A stretch of 64,000 bases of DNA from Zanthoxylum bungeanum (Eukaryota; Streptophyta; Magnoliopsida; Sapindales; Rutaceae): the NCBI GenBank assembly GCA_019454045.1, contig SKCR01041578.1, forward strand, positions 32,180 to 96,179, written 5' to 3'. A model generated the notes under the pieces. That model was not told the DNA's origin and did no database searches. It was given only the letters and a program-made list of their open reading frames with translations. Of the stretch, positions 37,276-51,144 are shown one piece after another. Position 1 is the stretch's first letter. Each line of letters begins with the position of its first letter. Position numbers and translations under genes: made by a program.

Positions 37276-38253
37276 CAAATCTTGAAACCAAACTTCGATT
37301 CTTCTGACGACGGCCTAACGCACTTCTGAGATAGTAACTTAAAAGGTAAGACCTGAGGGCACCCTTTCCATATTTATTTTTATAGTTCCGGACGTTGCAT
37401 GCCGGGTTGGACGTGAAATACGTTCAGCCGGGTATGCGAAGCCCTACATCAAAAGAATGGCCAAATCTCTGGCCACATTTCTTCTTGGCATTTCGTTGTT
37501 TATTTTTATCTATTTATTCACTTTTATTGTTATTTTATTATTTCGCCTTTATTTTTGTTTATGTTTGTTCATGTTGATGATTATCTGTATATGCATGGTT
37601 ATATTTTTTACATCCATTTACGTTGTTTTGATGATTATGTGTGTTATTATCCCTTGTGGTATATCGGATGGAAACCCATATGTAAATTCCATAGCCGAAT
37701 CCAAATGGACGGTAGTGTGGTTTGTACTGGGGATACAACTCCACGTGCCACTCGAGAAATACTCATATATGCGTCGACCTCTTTCTTTATATTTTATGCA
37801 TCTTTACTTCTTTAGTTATTCATTTTGCATTATATGTGTGTGATTAATTATTTATATTGCATTATAATTTTCCTCTTCTTTATATTTTACATCGTTCATA
37901 TTAATTTATCTCATTAATCAGTCACCTTATATCATGCATGAGTGATTTAATTATATCTTTACGTGGAGCCATATTATTTCTATTAATATTTATGGGTGTG
38001 CAGATTTGTGTTTATTTGAATTGCCTTGCATGAACTATATAAGACTTGACTATACCATTGTGTGAACCCGTACATTATACTGGCATAAGTAAGGGACCAT
38101 TCCGAACCCAACGGTTTGAGGTCTTCCCTTGCGAGGGGTGAGTGCGGCCTTAAATCTTTCCCAGTTCACACTCAGTGGTGACTCATTCATTCTCAGGTTT
38201 AGTCATCTGCGGGCTAATTCGTACTCTCTACGGGCTGCGAGCCCAACAGTGTC

Positions 38254-40644
38254 TGTAGGGGTTTTATTGCGGATATCCGATAACGCATCGGAAACTATGG
38301 AAAATCAAATTTTCCGATTTCAAAACTTTTTCTCGGATTAATAAAATAAACTTATTTATTTTATTATCCAATAATTAAATTATGAAATAAAATTCAATAA
38401 ATCAAATTTATGTGAATTTACCGAATTTCCCTTACACTTTGTATTTTGTTCATTTTAGTCCGAAATTGTTCAAATCAATTTTGGATGATTCTAAATCATT
38501 ACTAATATGAATTTAACATGTCAAAAATGTCAAAACACAAATTGCAACCAAAAACCCAAAAATTAGCCATAAGGCCGAGAGCCTCACTAAGGGGGGATTG
38601 TGCATTTTGCACTTTCCATGTTCAAAACACATCAAGGAAAAATCCAATCAACCTAATATTTTACATGCATCATATACACATCCAAATACATCATATAAAT
38701 GAAAAGTCCCAAATTTGGAAGTGGTCTTAAACCCTAATTTTTCAATTTCTTCAAATTGGACAAATTAGACCAAATTGGTTAAATCAATTACTTCAATCAT
38801 GTTTCTTCCATCCAAATCAAGTCTCAACACAATGAAATAACTATAGATCAAATCTAGGTCATTTAAGAGTGGGTCAAAAACTCTAGATTAGCAACAAGGT
38901 TCTAAAAACCATAAAAGAATGATTATTACTACACTAGTAACAATCTTCCAACTTCATACATGCTTAACCCCTTCATCAAACTTTCATCCATCAAAAACTC
39001 AAAGAATAATGAATAGAAAAACTTAAGAACATCACCAAGTGAAGCCCAAAACAAGAGGAACAAATTACTCTCTAATGGAAGGTTGGAAATACTTACTAAA
39101 TTCCAAGCTTTTCTTTGATTTTCTTTTTCTTTTCTCTCTACCTTCTTTGCTTTGTTTTAATGGAGTTTGATAAAGTGTATTAGGTTATCTAAACCCTAAA
39201 TGAACAAAACAATATATACTTGTTACAAAAGTGCCTTGGCCGAATTTGGCCTAAACAAAAAACAAGATATATTAATTTCATTTCATTTGAATTTCATTTT
39301 GCCAAGTTGATAAAATGATCATTACACTTTAATGATAATTTTCAACAAGTCAACAATGGCAACTAAGTCATTAAAACAAATATCTAAACCTTAAGATATT
39401 TATATTTTAATTAATTTAATCATTTAACAATTAATTAATTAATTAATTAAATATATTAAATATATGTATAATATTTACATTAAATATTAAATACATATAT
39501 TCATTTATGATATTAGTCAAATATCTCTATTTGATAATTAATTAATGTGTATTTAAATTAATCAAGTATTAAATGTAATTACACAAAAATTAAAGAAATG
39601 ACTATCGTGTCCTTTCACATGCATTTTGCGTTTAACATTTAAAGGACTTTATAAATAATCAATATTATTTATAATTGTTGCCCTAGTGCTCTACGAGTAT
39701 ATTTCATTATTGAGACTCTCTAGATTCAGGCATATCCGTCACAAAATCCAATTTCGTGTCCATAATTTATCCACCCGTAAATTATGACGATCACAGATAA
39801 ACTCGCTGAATCATACAGGTCGAGGTCATGGAAAATGTATAATTCCTCCGTCACAGGTATCCGGATAAGTCCCAGAGATATAGATGTAAACGTCAAATCT
39901 CTATAGGGATTATCCAGTCAACTATTCTATTAGCAATCTCAAAAAGAACATTTAGAACTTACTTCTAAATTGTACCACAGGCCCATGGATTTTATCTGAT
40001 TGCTAATCATATGGACTACATATGCTCTGTTACACAGAACTGACGGATCCTATCTTGATACACACAGGACACCCTGAGGATCTATCTACACCCAACGAAC
40101 AGGCGGAGGTCTGATCTTAATAGATCGGTGACGTGACTGCCATCTAAGTGTAGAACATGTCTCATGTGCCCACAGTGGCATCTCAAGTCTAAGAATCACA
40201 AGTGCTACTCAACCCGACAAGATTCTTATTGACGTTGGTGTACCATCCATTAAGAATCTTCGGTGAGTCGTTCAGTGTTTATCCGCTATAAACACCTACA
40301 CGTTTATACTAGTCTACCAGACTTATGGTTCATTGAGAAACCATTGGAATCATATATTCCAGTATACGACATGTACCGGTCTCAACGGGTTTACTATACT
40401 GACCAAGTAGTGTAAACCTTGACCAGGAACTGTCTGAGAATGACAACGTCATGATACAACTCAGTGTCAGTTGCGACGCTTTTGCAACTGCACCATGACT
40501 AGTCATTCTAAGGTCATTACGTCTTTACCATATTAAAAGATACATTATATTATAGAAACTGCATATATTATTCAAAATAATAATGTTTTACATAAGTATT
40601 CATAATACAACCGGGAATTGGAGCTGTGAGCACCAACCCCAACA
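38254..40644 (-). repeat. Solo LTR of family L2 inside the L3 LTR (2391 bp)
   Basis: The plus strand begins TGTAGGGGTTTT and ends CACCAACCCCAACA. Perfect 5-bp target duplications GTGTC lie at 38249-38253 and 40645-40649. No primer site or polypurine tract adjoins, so it is a solo LTR. Long AT-rich runs of TTAATTAATTAA type occur near 39400-39550. Orientation is given relative to the copy at 23348. Confidence 0.92.
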
Positions 40645-40705
40645 GTGTCGTGGTCGCCGAACATCATAGACATAGTGGTAAACCCCGCTTCGCTCCTACA
40701 AACCT

Positions 40706-41323
40706 CTGAAACCCAGTCCAAATTGACCCACTGCCTCCATCATCACTATCCAGCTATCATTGTCAATGGCATTGAAAGGAATATCAGATTTATAAACCCA
40801 CTTAGCAAGAAATCGCTTCACATTATACATCTTCTCTTTAAAAAGTGATTCATTAGTATTTTATTACCGCATTGTTTTACCATCACTCTCTGAAGAATCG
40901 GGAAAGGGCTATCATTGTCCACCTATCCAAAGACCGCGATGCCGATAGGGGTCTTGAATCTAACCTCTTTTTTCTATTTCACGAATTTCATCTTCTTCAT
41001 CACCCCCAATATTAACTCCTTGTATTATCTCACTCACATGCTTCTCTTTTCTTTTTATTCCTTGCCTCTAAAATGACTTGTCTACACTTCTCATGATCCT
41101 CTTTACTGGACTTTGGATATTTTAGACCATTCCCCGATATATGCCCAATATGTTCTTTCATTCTGTAAACTCCTCTGGAAAAAGTTTTTGAACATAACTT
41201 ACATTTAACTTTATCCAAGTTATTCGGATCTACTAAAGCTTCATACTCCCATCCAACATCATTTGAGTTCCATTTAAGAATAGGACTACACTCCGAATTA
41301 GAGGCCGCGGAAGAAGAAGCCAT
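40706..41323 (-). pseudogene. hAT transposase, N-terminal BED zinc finger and linker
   Basis: The ATG at 41323 opens MASSSAASNSECSPILKWNS. The BED-type DNA-binding finger lies at residues about 25-75: CKLCSKTF supplies the cysteine pair, and a GVYRMKEHIGHISGN block supplies the histidines. The frame ends near 41030. It is followed by an acidic stretch and, after stops and shifts, by MYNVKRFLAKWVYKSDIPFN and VMMEAVGQFGLGFRG (40810-40706), the conserved stretch just before the DUF659 core. The AG just before the ATG (AATAG at about 41330) and a GTAAGT at 44281 suggest a 5' untranslated intron that now hosts the third L2 LTR. The BED finger would bind the element's subterminal repeats. Confidence 0.9.
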
Positions 41324-41424
41324 TAACCCTATTAAAAATGAATCAATTATTTTGATTAGTAAATAGTCATTATAATTAGTACTGTCTATTATAAGTTTAT
41401 AACTATTAATTATTAATTAATATG

Positions 41425-44060
41425 TGTAGGGGTTTTAGGGGCAGAATCTGGTAACGCAGCGGAAGCGGTGGAAAATCAAATTTTCCGATTTCAAAAATTT
41501 TTCTCGGATTAATTAAATAAACATATTTATTTAATATTCCAATAATCAATTTATGAAATAAAATTCAATAAATCATATTTAAGTGAATTTACCAAATTAC
41601 CCTTACTTGGCATTTTTGTCCATTTTAGTCCGAAATTGATCAAATCAATTTTGAATGATTCTAAATCATTTCTAAGATGAACTTAGCATGTTCAAAACAT
41701 CAAAACACCAAAAGCAACCAAAACCCCAAAAATCCAACTCTTGGCCGAATGCACCACCTTGGTGCCAAAGTGTGCACTTTGTCATTTCATGCATCAAAAC
41801 ACATCAAGATGTAATCCAATGAACATGAAACTTTATATGCATCATATAAACATAAAAATGCAAAACATATATGAAAATCCCCAAATTTAGAATTGGTCAT
41901 GAACCCTAATTTTTCAATTTCTTCAAATTGGACAAATTAGACCAAATTGGTTAAATCAATTACTTCAATCATGTTTCTTCCATCCAACCAAAGTCTCAAC
42001 ACAATGAAACAACTCAAGATCAAATCTAGGTCATCTAAGAGTGGGTCAACAACTCTAGATTAGCAACAAGGTTTCCAAAACCATAAAAGAACATTTATTA
42101 CTACAATAGTCATAAGCTTCCTTCACCATACATGCTCTACACTTTCATCAAAACTTCCATCATCAAAAACACAAGGAATAAAGAAAGAAATAACCTAAGA
42201 ACATCATATGTTAAAGCCTAGATCCTAAGGAACATTTTCCTTTCTAATAGTAAGTTGGAAATACTTACTAAAAATCAAGCTTTCTTTGGTTTCTTCTTTC
42301 TTTCTCACAAGCTTCCTTTGGTTTCCATTAATGGAGTTTTCTTTTAAAGTGTATTAGGTTAAAACCAAATGAAATGAAAAACAATATATACATGCTTGGA
42401 AAAGCCCTTGGCCGAAATTGGTAAAGGCAAATACAAGAAATATTAATTTCATTTTCATTTGAATTTCATTAAATCAACTTGATAAAATATCTAAATAACA
42501 CTTTATAGATATTTATATTAAGTCAACAAATGCAACTAAGAAAAATATAACTCTTATATTTCTAAGTGTATTGGCCGAAATTATGAAGAAATAAAGGAAA
42601 AAAGATATTTTTATTTTTCAAACAATTTTGAACAAATATCTTAAGAAGTCAAAATCAATTTGACAACATTTTCCTTTAATGTAAAGTCAAACATTTACAT
42701 TTATAATAATTTCCTAACTTTATCATTTGGTGATATATTTATATTTTAATTATATTAATCATTTAACAATTAAATAATTAAATAATTAAATAATTAATTA
42801 AATACAAATATATCAAATATATGTATTATATTTACTTTAAATATCTCAAATACATATATTGATGATATATGTCAAATACCTTTATTTGACTATTTATTAA
42901 TGTGTATTTAATAATATCATATATTAAATACAAATACACATTAATTAGGAAATGACGGTTCAGCCCGTTCGCATGTATTTTTCGTTTAACGATTAAACGA
43001 TTTATAAATAATCATCATTATTCATAAATGTTGCTCTAGTGCTCTACGAGTATGTTTCATTATTGAGACTCTCTAGATTCAGGTATATCCGTCACAAAAT
43101 CCAATTTCATGTGCATAATCTATCCACCCGTAGATTATGACGATCACGGATAAACTAGCTGAATCATACAGGTCGAGGTCATTACATACGTATAATCCCT
43201 CCGTCACAGGTATCCAGATAATCCCAGAGATATAGATGTAAACGTCAAATCTCTATAGGTATTATCTTGTCGACGTATCTATTAGCAATCTTTAAATAAC
43301 ACTCGGAACTTACTTCCGATGTATACTGTGGCCACAGATTTAATAGACTGCTAAATATATATGGACTACCTATGCTCTGTACACAGAACTGACGGATCCT
43401 ATCTTGACACACACAGGATATCCTGAGGATCGATCCACACCCAACGAACAGGCGGAGGTCTGATCTAAATAGATCGGTGACGTGACTGCCATCTAAGTGT
43501 GGAGGATGTCTCATACATCCACAGTGGTGTCTCAAGTCGAAGGACCACTATGCTACTCAACCCGAGAAGATTCTTATTGACGTTGGTGTACTATCCATTA
43601 AGAATCTTCGGTGAGCCGTTCAGTGTTTATCCACTATAAACACCTACACGTCTATACGAGTCTCCATAGACTCATGGTTCATTGGGATAAACCATCGGAC
43701 TAAGTCTCGATATACGACATGTACTGGTCTCAACGGATTTGACTAACCGACCCGTGTTAGCAAATCTTGACCAGGAACTATGTTTGATAATATTCATATA
43801 GCAGTGACACTTCCCAATGTCAATTACAAACTAACTTTGTAACTGTGTACTGCATTATATATATTATCGGGCCTTTGTCTAATATATACATATCACTAAA
43901 CCACATTTAGTTTCAATCTAATCGTAATCAGATCGAATACGTATATAAAAACAAGAGGTGCAACCATAAATAAGTAATATTATGGAATAAGGGGATGTTC
44001 GTATTCATGAATCAGACATAAATACGGTCCGGATTGGCGCTCTGAGCACCAACCCCAACA
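41425..44060 (-). repeat. Solo LTR of family L2 in the 5' part of the hAT (2636 bp)
   Basis: The plus strand begins TGTAGGGGTTTTAGGGGC and ends CACCAACCCCAACA. Perfect 5-bp duplications ATATG lie at 41420-41424 and 44061-44065. Highly similar to 38254-40644 over most of its length. No internal retroelement sequence. Confidence 0.93.
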
Positions 44061-44065
44061 ATATG

Positions 44066-44683
44066 CCCAATTAACAATTATTTATCAATTTATCACCATA
44101 AACCCTAAAATTTATTTGCTTTGTCTTTAATTAAATTTATAATTTATTGACAACAACTTTAAGTAGCTAACTAATAATCTAATATCAATATGTAATTAAT
44201 TTTAACTATTAATAAAAAATAAAATCAAAACCAGAATAGAGGCGAAATGAATTTCAAGGCAAAGAAAAAAATGAAGACTTACCAAACCAAAGCAGAAAGT
44301 CAGAAACGAAAGTCGAAGTAGCGGAAATGAAGAAACAACGAAGAAGCAGAAACGAAATGAAGAAGAAACGAAGTCGAAGTGAAGACTGAAGAAGAAGCAG
44401 TGAAACGAATAAGCAGAAATGCGTGAAATTTTTTTTTATAACCCTACTCCCCCAAAACAATGGGTATTATTAAACCCCCAAAACGTCGTTGTTTTGGAGC
44501 GAGAAGGGGAAAAAATTACAACGCCTAGTCTCGACGCCTACACGGCTGAAATCTGTGCCTAGGCGCCGATTTCACGCCGATCACCCAGCCGCGCGACTAC
44601 CACAATTGATTAGGTGGTAATCGCCTCGGTTGGGCTGCGATGAGCGAAAACGCTCCGCCTAGGCGGCATTTTTTTGTACACTG
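44066..44683 (-). other. 5' end of the hAT: promoter/untranslated exon and subterminal repeats
   Basis: Purine-rich sequence 44260-44420 looks like an untranslated exon ending at a GTAAGT donor (complement near 44281). From 44520 to 44683 lie several GCCTAGGCG-type words in both orientations. These are probable transposase-binding sites, shared with the MITE at 52444-52984 and the other hAT end at 22030-22100. Confidence 0.65.
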
Positions 44684-44691
44684 ATCATAAT

Positions 44692-45754
44692 AAAACTCTA
44701 TAATTACTTTATGGCTTCCTATAATGTATCGAGATAGCACGGGGACTAAATGGACTATTAGTGTATGAGCTTCAATAATGTCAGGATATTGATGAAAACC
44801 TTTTAATCGAATATCCAAATTATTAACTTCAGGTTATTCCACTAAATACCTAAGGCTGAAATCTCGTTACTGCAGATAAATTTTATACCGAGCCACATTG
44901 ACGTCCACCGATATAATCACTGCATATAGATTGACCCTCTACAAGTATCTTATAATTAGAGTCGGGCAATAATATCTATCATACCCCTCAAAATATTTCT
45001 TGTACCTTAAGTATCATTGATTCTCTAATGAATAATTTATTTATAACTATTAAAAATTTATCTTTCTACTCGTAATAGAAAGATTCGAGCATTCTAAACT
45101 TTCAAGTACCAAGTCAACCCTTAAGGAAAATACTCATCTACTTCTCGCAATGAGTGAATCCCATATTCATGTAAAACGTCTCCAGCTTCACACCAAATCA
45201 TATTCCCAAAGTACGTAGTTATTGGTCGAGATTGCTACTTCGACCTCACATTTGTAAATCAAATGACATAGCCTAACATGCAAGAGTACGTAACACACTC
45301 AAGATTCAGATCAATTCATATATAATCATTTATTAGATTGATATGAATTTCTTTATTTAATGGATATTAAAAGAAATTCATTTTTGTCTTAGTTCGATCC
45401 TATATTATTCATCATATAAGGTGCGTCCATTCCTATGTCACCATATAAACGATCTCGGATCAAAGTTGTCATACCATTATGTAATGGACTGCAGTTGTAG
45501 ATAAATCACAAATAAAATACTCGTCTTTGTTTGCCCTATACGAACTATTTTGGATTATTAATTTCATACTTAAATCATCTTGTGTATAATTTTTATACAC
45601 TAAGCCTAAAAGTACATTATTAACCAATGGCATACATGACAATTTATAATATGCGAATTTTAAAGAAACACTTTGATAAATGAAATTGCATCATTTATTT
45701 ATTAAAATAACTTCATTTACATATTAAATATGCTTTAGGGCATACATCCTAACA
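44692..45754 (-). repeat. LTR of family L4 (copy 1), proximal part
   Basis: On the minus strand it starts TGTTAGGATGTATGCCC at 45754 and runs to the hAT target duplication at 44684-44691. The rest lies at 21644-22022. It aligns with copy 2 at 45760-47030, for example the ATGTCATTTGATTTAC block (complement near 45255 and 46110). The start resembles copia LTRs, but no internal region is attached. It sits inside copy 2. Confidence 0.75.
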
Positions 45755-47030
45755 CATCGATAAAATCATTTCATATATATCGACCTTTACGAGTGTCTTA
45801 TAATTAAAGTCAGGTCATAATGTTCGTTACACCACTGTAGTTATTTTTTGTGCTTTAATAACCACTGATTCTCTAATGAAATATAGATTTATAACTGTTT
45901 ATGAATTTTATCTTTCTATTTGTAATAGAAAGATTTGAGTGCTCTAACCATTCAAGTACTAAGCCAATCATTAAAGAAAATTCTCATCTACTTCTCGCCA
46001 GAAGGAGTGGATTAATATCTATGTAAAACTTCATCAGCTACACATCAAACCTTGTCACCAAAATACGAAGTTATTGTTCAGGAATTCTACACCGATCTCA
46101 CCCATGTAAATCAAATGACATAGTCTGCCATGTAGGAGTTCGTAGTACATTTAGGATTTAGATTAATTCATGTATGATCATCTATAGAGGTGTTCATAGG
46201 GTCGGGTCAACCCGCGACCAACACGACCCACACAGGTTTAAAAAAAAGTTCTACCCTACCTGAAATTTACGGGTTGGGCAACGAGTTTGATACTAAAACC
46301 CGACCCGATCCGATCCTATAATATTTTATTATTTTTCTAAAAATTTTATTTTTTTTAAGTTGTTACTATTTTTTTCATTCGTTTATTACTTTTGTTGTAT
46401 TAAAACTTTATATATATGATAATTTTCGGAACATAAAATAACTAATATTAATATTTCAAAATAATTAATTCATTAAAAAAATTATTTTTTTGGCCGACCC
46501 GACCCGCACCCGATCGGGTTTCACCTTCGTATGACCCGACCCGATCGGGTCTCACAAAATTTAAAAATTCCCGACCCGACCTGTGATCACCCCTAATCAT
46601 TTATTAGACTTATATGAATTTTTTTTGGCTAACAGATATTAAAAGAAATTCATTTCTGTCTAGGTCTAGTCTTATTTGATTGCATCATATAAGGTGCCAA
46701 CATTCCCATGTCGGCAGATGAACGATCTCAGATCAATATCGTCATACATTTATGGGATGGACCGCAACTGTAGATAAAACATAAACAAAGTACTCATCTT
46801 TATTTGCTCTCTACGGATTATTTTAGATTACTCATTTCATTTTTAAATCCTCTTGTGTATGACACTCATCCACTAAGTCTGAAAGTACATAAGTAATCAC
46901 GTGTATGCATGATAATTTATAAAATGCAAATTGAGACAAACAATCAAAAAATGAATAACGCATCATTTATTATTTTGATAATTATCTCGTTTACATATTA
47001 AATGGTGCTCTATGACATATATCCCAAAAT
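45755..47030 (-). repeat. LTR of family L4 (copy 2), partial, interrupted by copy 1 and a MITE
   Basis: Aligned with copy 1 from its start (near 47030, TTTTGGGATATATGTCATAG on the minus strand) to the point where copy 1 enters at 45754. The distal end is missing. The MITE 46185-46595 is inserted in it. No open frame. Confidence 0.65.
46185..46595. mobile_element. hAT-type MITE (family M2), 411 bp
   Basis: Ends TAGAGGTGTTCATAGGG and (complement of the right end) TAGGGGTGATCACAGG, an imperfect inverted repeat. The subterminal regions are rich in GGGTCGGGT / ACCCGACCC words. Target duplications ATCATCTA (46177-46184) and ATCATTTA (46596-46603) differ by one base. AT-rich core, no coding capacity. 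Confidence 0.85.
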
Positions 47031-47206
47031 ATATGATGTTAATATGGGTCTAAACATACCCTAATTATATCAATTTGTGAGACTCATTATAAAGTCATTG
47101 CATTCTCGAGGCTTCTCTTACCCATCGACTTTAGCTTTCTATCAATAACATCTAACCTCACTCATAAATATTTCCCACACCCCGACTTGGGGCTTCTGAT
47201 ACCAAC
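47031..47206 (-). other. Short internal piece and primer site of an LTR element (family L5)
   Basis: The complement of 47191-47204 reads TGGTATCAGAAGCC, a near match to the methionine-tRNA primer site, two bases from a TG/CA edge at 47207. The remaining 160 bp towards 47031 has no recognisable coding content. Confidence 0.5.
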
Positions 47207-47892
47207 TGTCACAAGCCGATTTTTTAAGTATCCCTAAGTCGGGATGGTGCCATGCTTGCCAACGCTCTTTTCTAACAAGCCAGCCTTCCCAATGCCTATG
47301 GCATGAATTCCCTATGAAATGTCTATGCGATAGATTAATGGCCAACAAGCACAATCCTAGCATGTAAGTTAGCGGCACAAAAGAGAGTAAACATGCACAT
47401 AATAATTCGAAGCAATAGGAAAGTCAAATGGGACAACTGTATCTGAAATATATATTCCATTCACATAATTCATTACATGAACGTTTCATACAAAAATAGC
47501 TATCTATAGGCGTGAGGGTTCACGGCTAAGGCCCGTAGATCATCGATGCCCAAGGCCTCACAAGACTCTCGGGTCATCCCCTGAAGAGGTTTTAAAAACA
47601 TTACACATATCCCATAAGAAATTACACATAATGTTTAAGTTTTACATTCTCTTAAAATACAAATCCCAATGAGTTTTCAAAAGGGATATTAGCAGACAAT
47701 GACAAGCGGCCATGGGCTTGACTAATGCTTTGGACAAGTTCGAACGTGTGGCTCATTATACCCCACATGGGGACCGATGTGTCAAGGACAAGTATTGGTA
47801 AAATTTTCGTATTTCGTGGTTGAACAGACCAAGTATGTATATTGACTTTGTAATCCCTACCCAAAAAAAAAAAAAAAAAAAATTGTGTGACC
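47207..47892 (-). repeat. Probable LTR of family L5
   Basis: On the minus strand the sequence ends CGGCTTGTGACA just before the primer site, and may begin TGGTCACACAA at 47892. It contains GATGACCCGAGAGTC and GTGAGGCCTTGGGC words seen in plant LTRs and a run of about 20 A on the plus strand (near 47863-47882). The far edge is uncertain because no target duplication can be checked. Confidence 0.4.
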
Positions 47893-48292
47893 ATTTATAA
47901 AAACAAGAGTTTTTATAATCATTTCACCAAACTTTAGGGATATAAATGTCCTTTTCCCCCTTCAATCAAATAATTGTTGATCATCAAACGTCAAATGGCT
48001 CAAAATTTATTTCAAAATTTAAGTTAAAAATACCCTAACCCATTAGATATATGGCTCAAAGATTGCATTAACCAAAAAAGAGCAATGATTGGGATAAATC
48101 CTGGGATATATAGAAGGCATTCATGGGATTTAACGTTGTTCCAAATCAGTTTAGGAAATACAAAATACAATTGCCCAAATGAAGCAAAATTAACAAGTTT
48201 CGACAAAATTAACCCAATTGTTTCAGAGTTCAAACTGAACAGCAATTAAACTTGGTTGATAATAGAAAACCCACAAGTGAGCAAAACAAAAT
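47893..48292. other. Unassigned sequence downstream of the eL15 pseudogene
   Basis: 400 bp, AT-rich, no coding potential. Possibly the old 3' untranslated and flanking region of the eL15 gene. Confidence 0.4.
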
Positions 48293-49825
<1,533 letters not shown>

Positions 49826-50559
49826 TGTTTGTCGAGTTCCTGTTACTGTGAAGTTGAGTTTCAACTGCAGCTGTAGATATATGAAATGAGTCCTGAAAAT
49901 TCTTTATATGAACATATTGTAGTTATTATTTGTTAATTTTAAAAAAAATTTAATACATTTATGATAAAGAGGCTTCGATTTAAAAATCCAATGGGAATAT
50001 AATTTTTCTCATTTAACCTGAGATAAATTTAAAATTTACAATTAATCCAATGACATGTAAAAAGACATAAATACACAGATTAGTTATAATATTTTTTTAA
50101 CTTTCAAATTTGAGAAGTAAATAACTCTTAATATATAAAATGTTTAATAAAAAAAATTATATATTATTAACCTACGAATCATAAACTTTAAAAAAATATC
50201 AATTGACGAATAAAAAAATGACTCAATAATTTCCTTGCGTTATTAGAGATTGATAATTTCAGACAAATTTCATTCAAACACTGATACATCATTCACTTGG
50301 ACTTTAACATACTACCCCTAAAAATTTAGATATACCTAACATCCATACCTATGACTTCCATCAATGGATTTCTCTCAAATTTAGACTTCTGTAAATCATT
50401 GTATCGCACATATTACATAACCCTAACAATTTATAAATCATAAAAACCTAGAGAATCATATCGCAGAGGCTTACAATTTTCCAAAAGGAATCAAAGATAA
50501 AATTCTAATCGAGTGAAAACAGAAATCAGTATCAGTGTCTGAATGTACAGTAATAATTT

Positions 50560-51144
50560 AGATGAACAAATAGCTGATTTTACAATATAACTAACCAAAA
50601 GTGTGGGGGCATTACTTCCTTGGTTTAGACTCAAAAGAGCTACTATGGCACCAAAAATACGAGAAACCTCATGCTTCTCAATGTAAGTTTCTAGCCAAAG
50701 CTACTCAGCAATCACATTTATAAGCTTTTATTTACGAAAGATTGTTATAATGACACATATATTCAAATCAGAAGTACCTTTATAATGATATCCTCATGTT
50801 TGCTTGAATATACATAGATTCCAAATGTCCAAAAGGCAATGCATAGGTCCTACATGTTTGGCTTAATACAAGGGAGACCTAAACAAATAATGCTAAGTCC
50901 CAAATATTTCTTTTAACATAATTTAACAAGAAAATTATCACATCTTAAAATCAAAATATGAGAAATATATGGATATCTTTTCTAGGTGGCATAACTTCTC
51001 TACAATCCAACCCTTACAAACTTTTTTAAACAAACAACCCACAAATAGACAAAGCAGCACCATATTGAATTGCCTAACTAAAATTCACTTGACATACTGA
51101 TCTTGTTTTGCGCAATCATTCTCGACACTGCATCAGCTGAGAAG
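50560..51144. other. Spacer between eL15 upstream DNA and the SEN54 gene end
   Basis: 585 bp, AT-rich, no sustained frame or recognised repeat. Its right end must include the 3' untranslated region of SEN54 (stop at 51145), but no clear poly(A) signal was assigned. Confidence 0.4.

Larger units (their letters stand above)
36381..40700 (+). repeat. Solo LTR of family L3 (about 1.9 kb) inside the hAT, holding an L2 solo LTR
   Basis: Starts TATAGACATTGTATTTTTGC (terminal TG mutated) and ends CGCTCCTACA. Flanks are GACCT (36376-36380) and AACCT (40701-40705), a 5-bp target duplication with one change. It aligns with the inverted L3 LTR at 58687-61625, including the block near 37670-37750 (inverse near 60223-60310) and the stretch GTGCGGCCTTAAATCTTT near 38142. 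It is cut at 38254-40644 by an L2 LTR. Open frames inside it (36865-37310 on both strands, 37457-37843) come from AC/AGC-rich short repeats and T-rich sequence, and are not genes. Confidence 0.87.
22023..44683 (-). mobile_element. Autonomous-type hAT transposon (about 3.4 kb) expanded to 22.6 kb by nested insertions
   Basis: The left end reads CATTGTTCTAAAAGCGC and the complement of the right end reads CAGTGTACAAAAAAATGCC, so the terminal inverted repeats are imperfect. Both ends carry GCCTAGGCG-type subterminal repeats. Perfect 8-bp target duplications ATCATAAT lie at 22015-22022 and 44684-44691. Transposase pieces on the minus strand are the BED finger (41323-41030), linker (to 40706), DUF659 core (36380-35652) and C-terminal dimerisation part (23347-22262). 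Three LTR insertions break it: 23348-35646, 36381-40700 and 41425-44060. At the first two, removing the insertion and one duplication brings the transposase frame together without gap. Stops within each piece show the copy is dead. Confidence 0.95.

Noticed and set aside
36865..37310. Frames of more than 100 codons on both strands, one hydrophobic, one Ser/Asn-rich
   Set aside because: They overlap a short tandem repeat in the L3 LTR. Simple-sequence repeats keep frames open on both strands.
37457..37843. 128-codon hydrophobic frame resembling a membrane protein
   Set aside because: T-rich sequence inside the L3 LTR; the matching region of the other L3 LTR has no equivalent frame.
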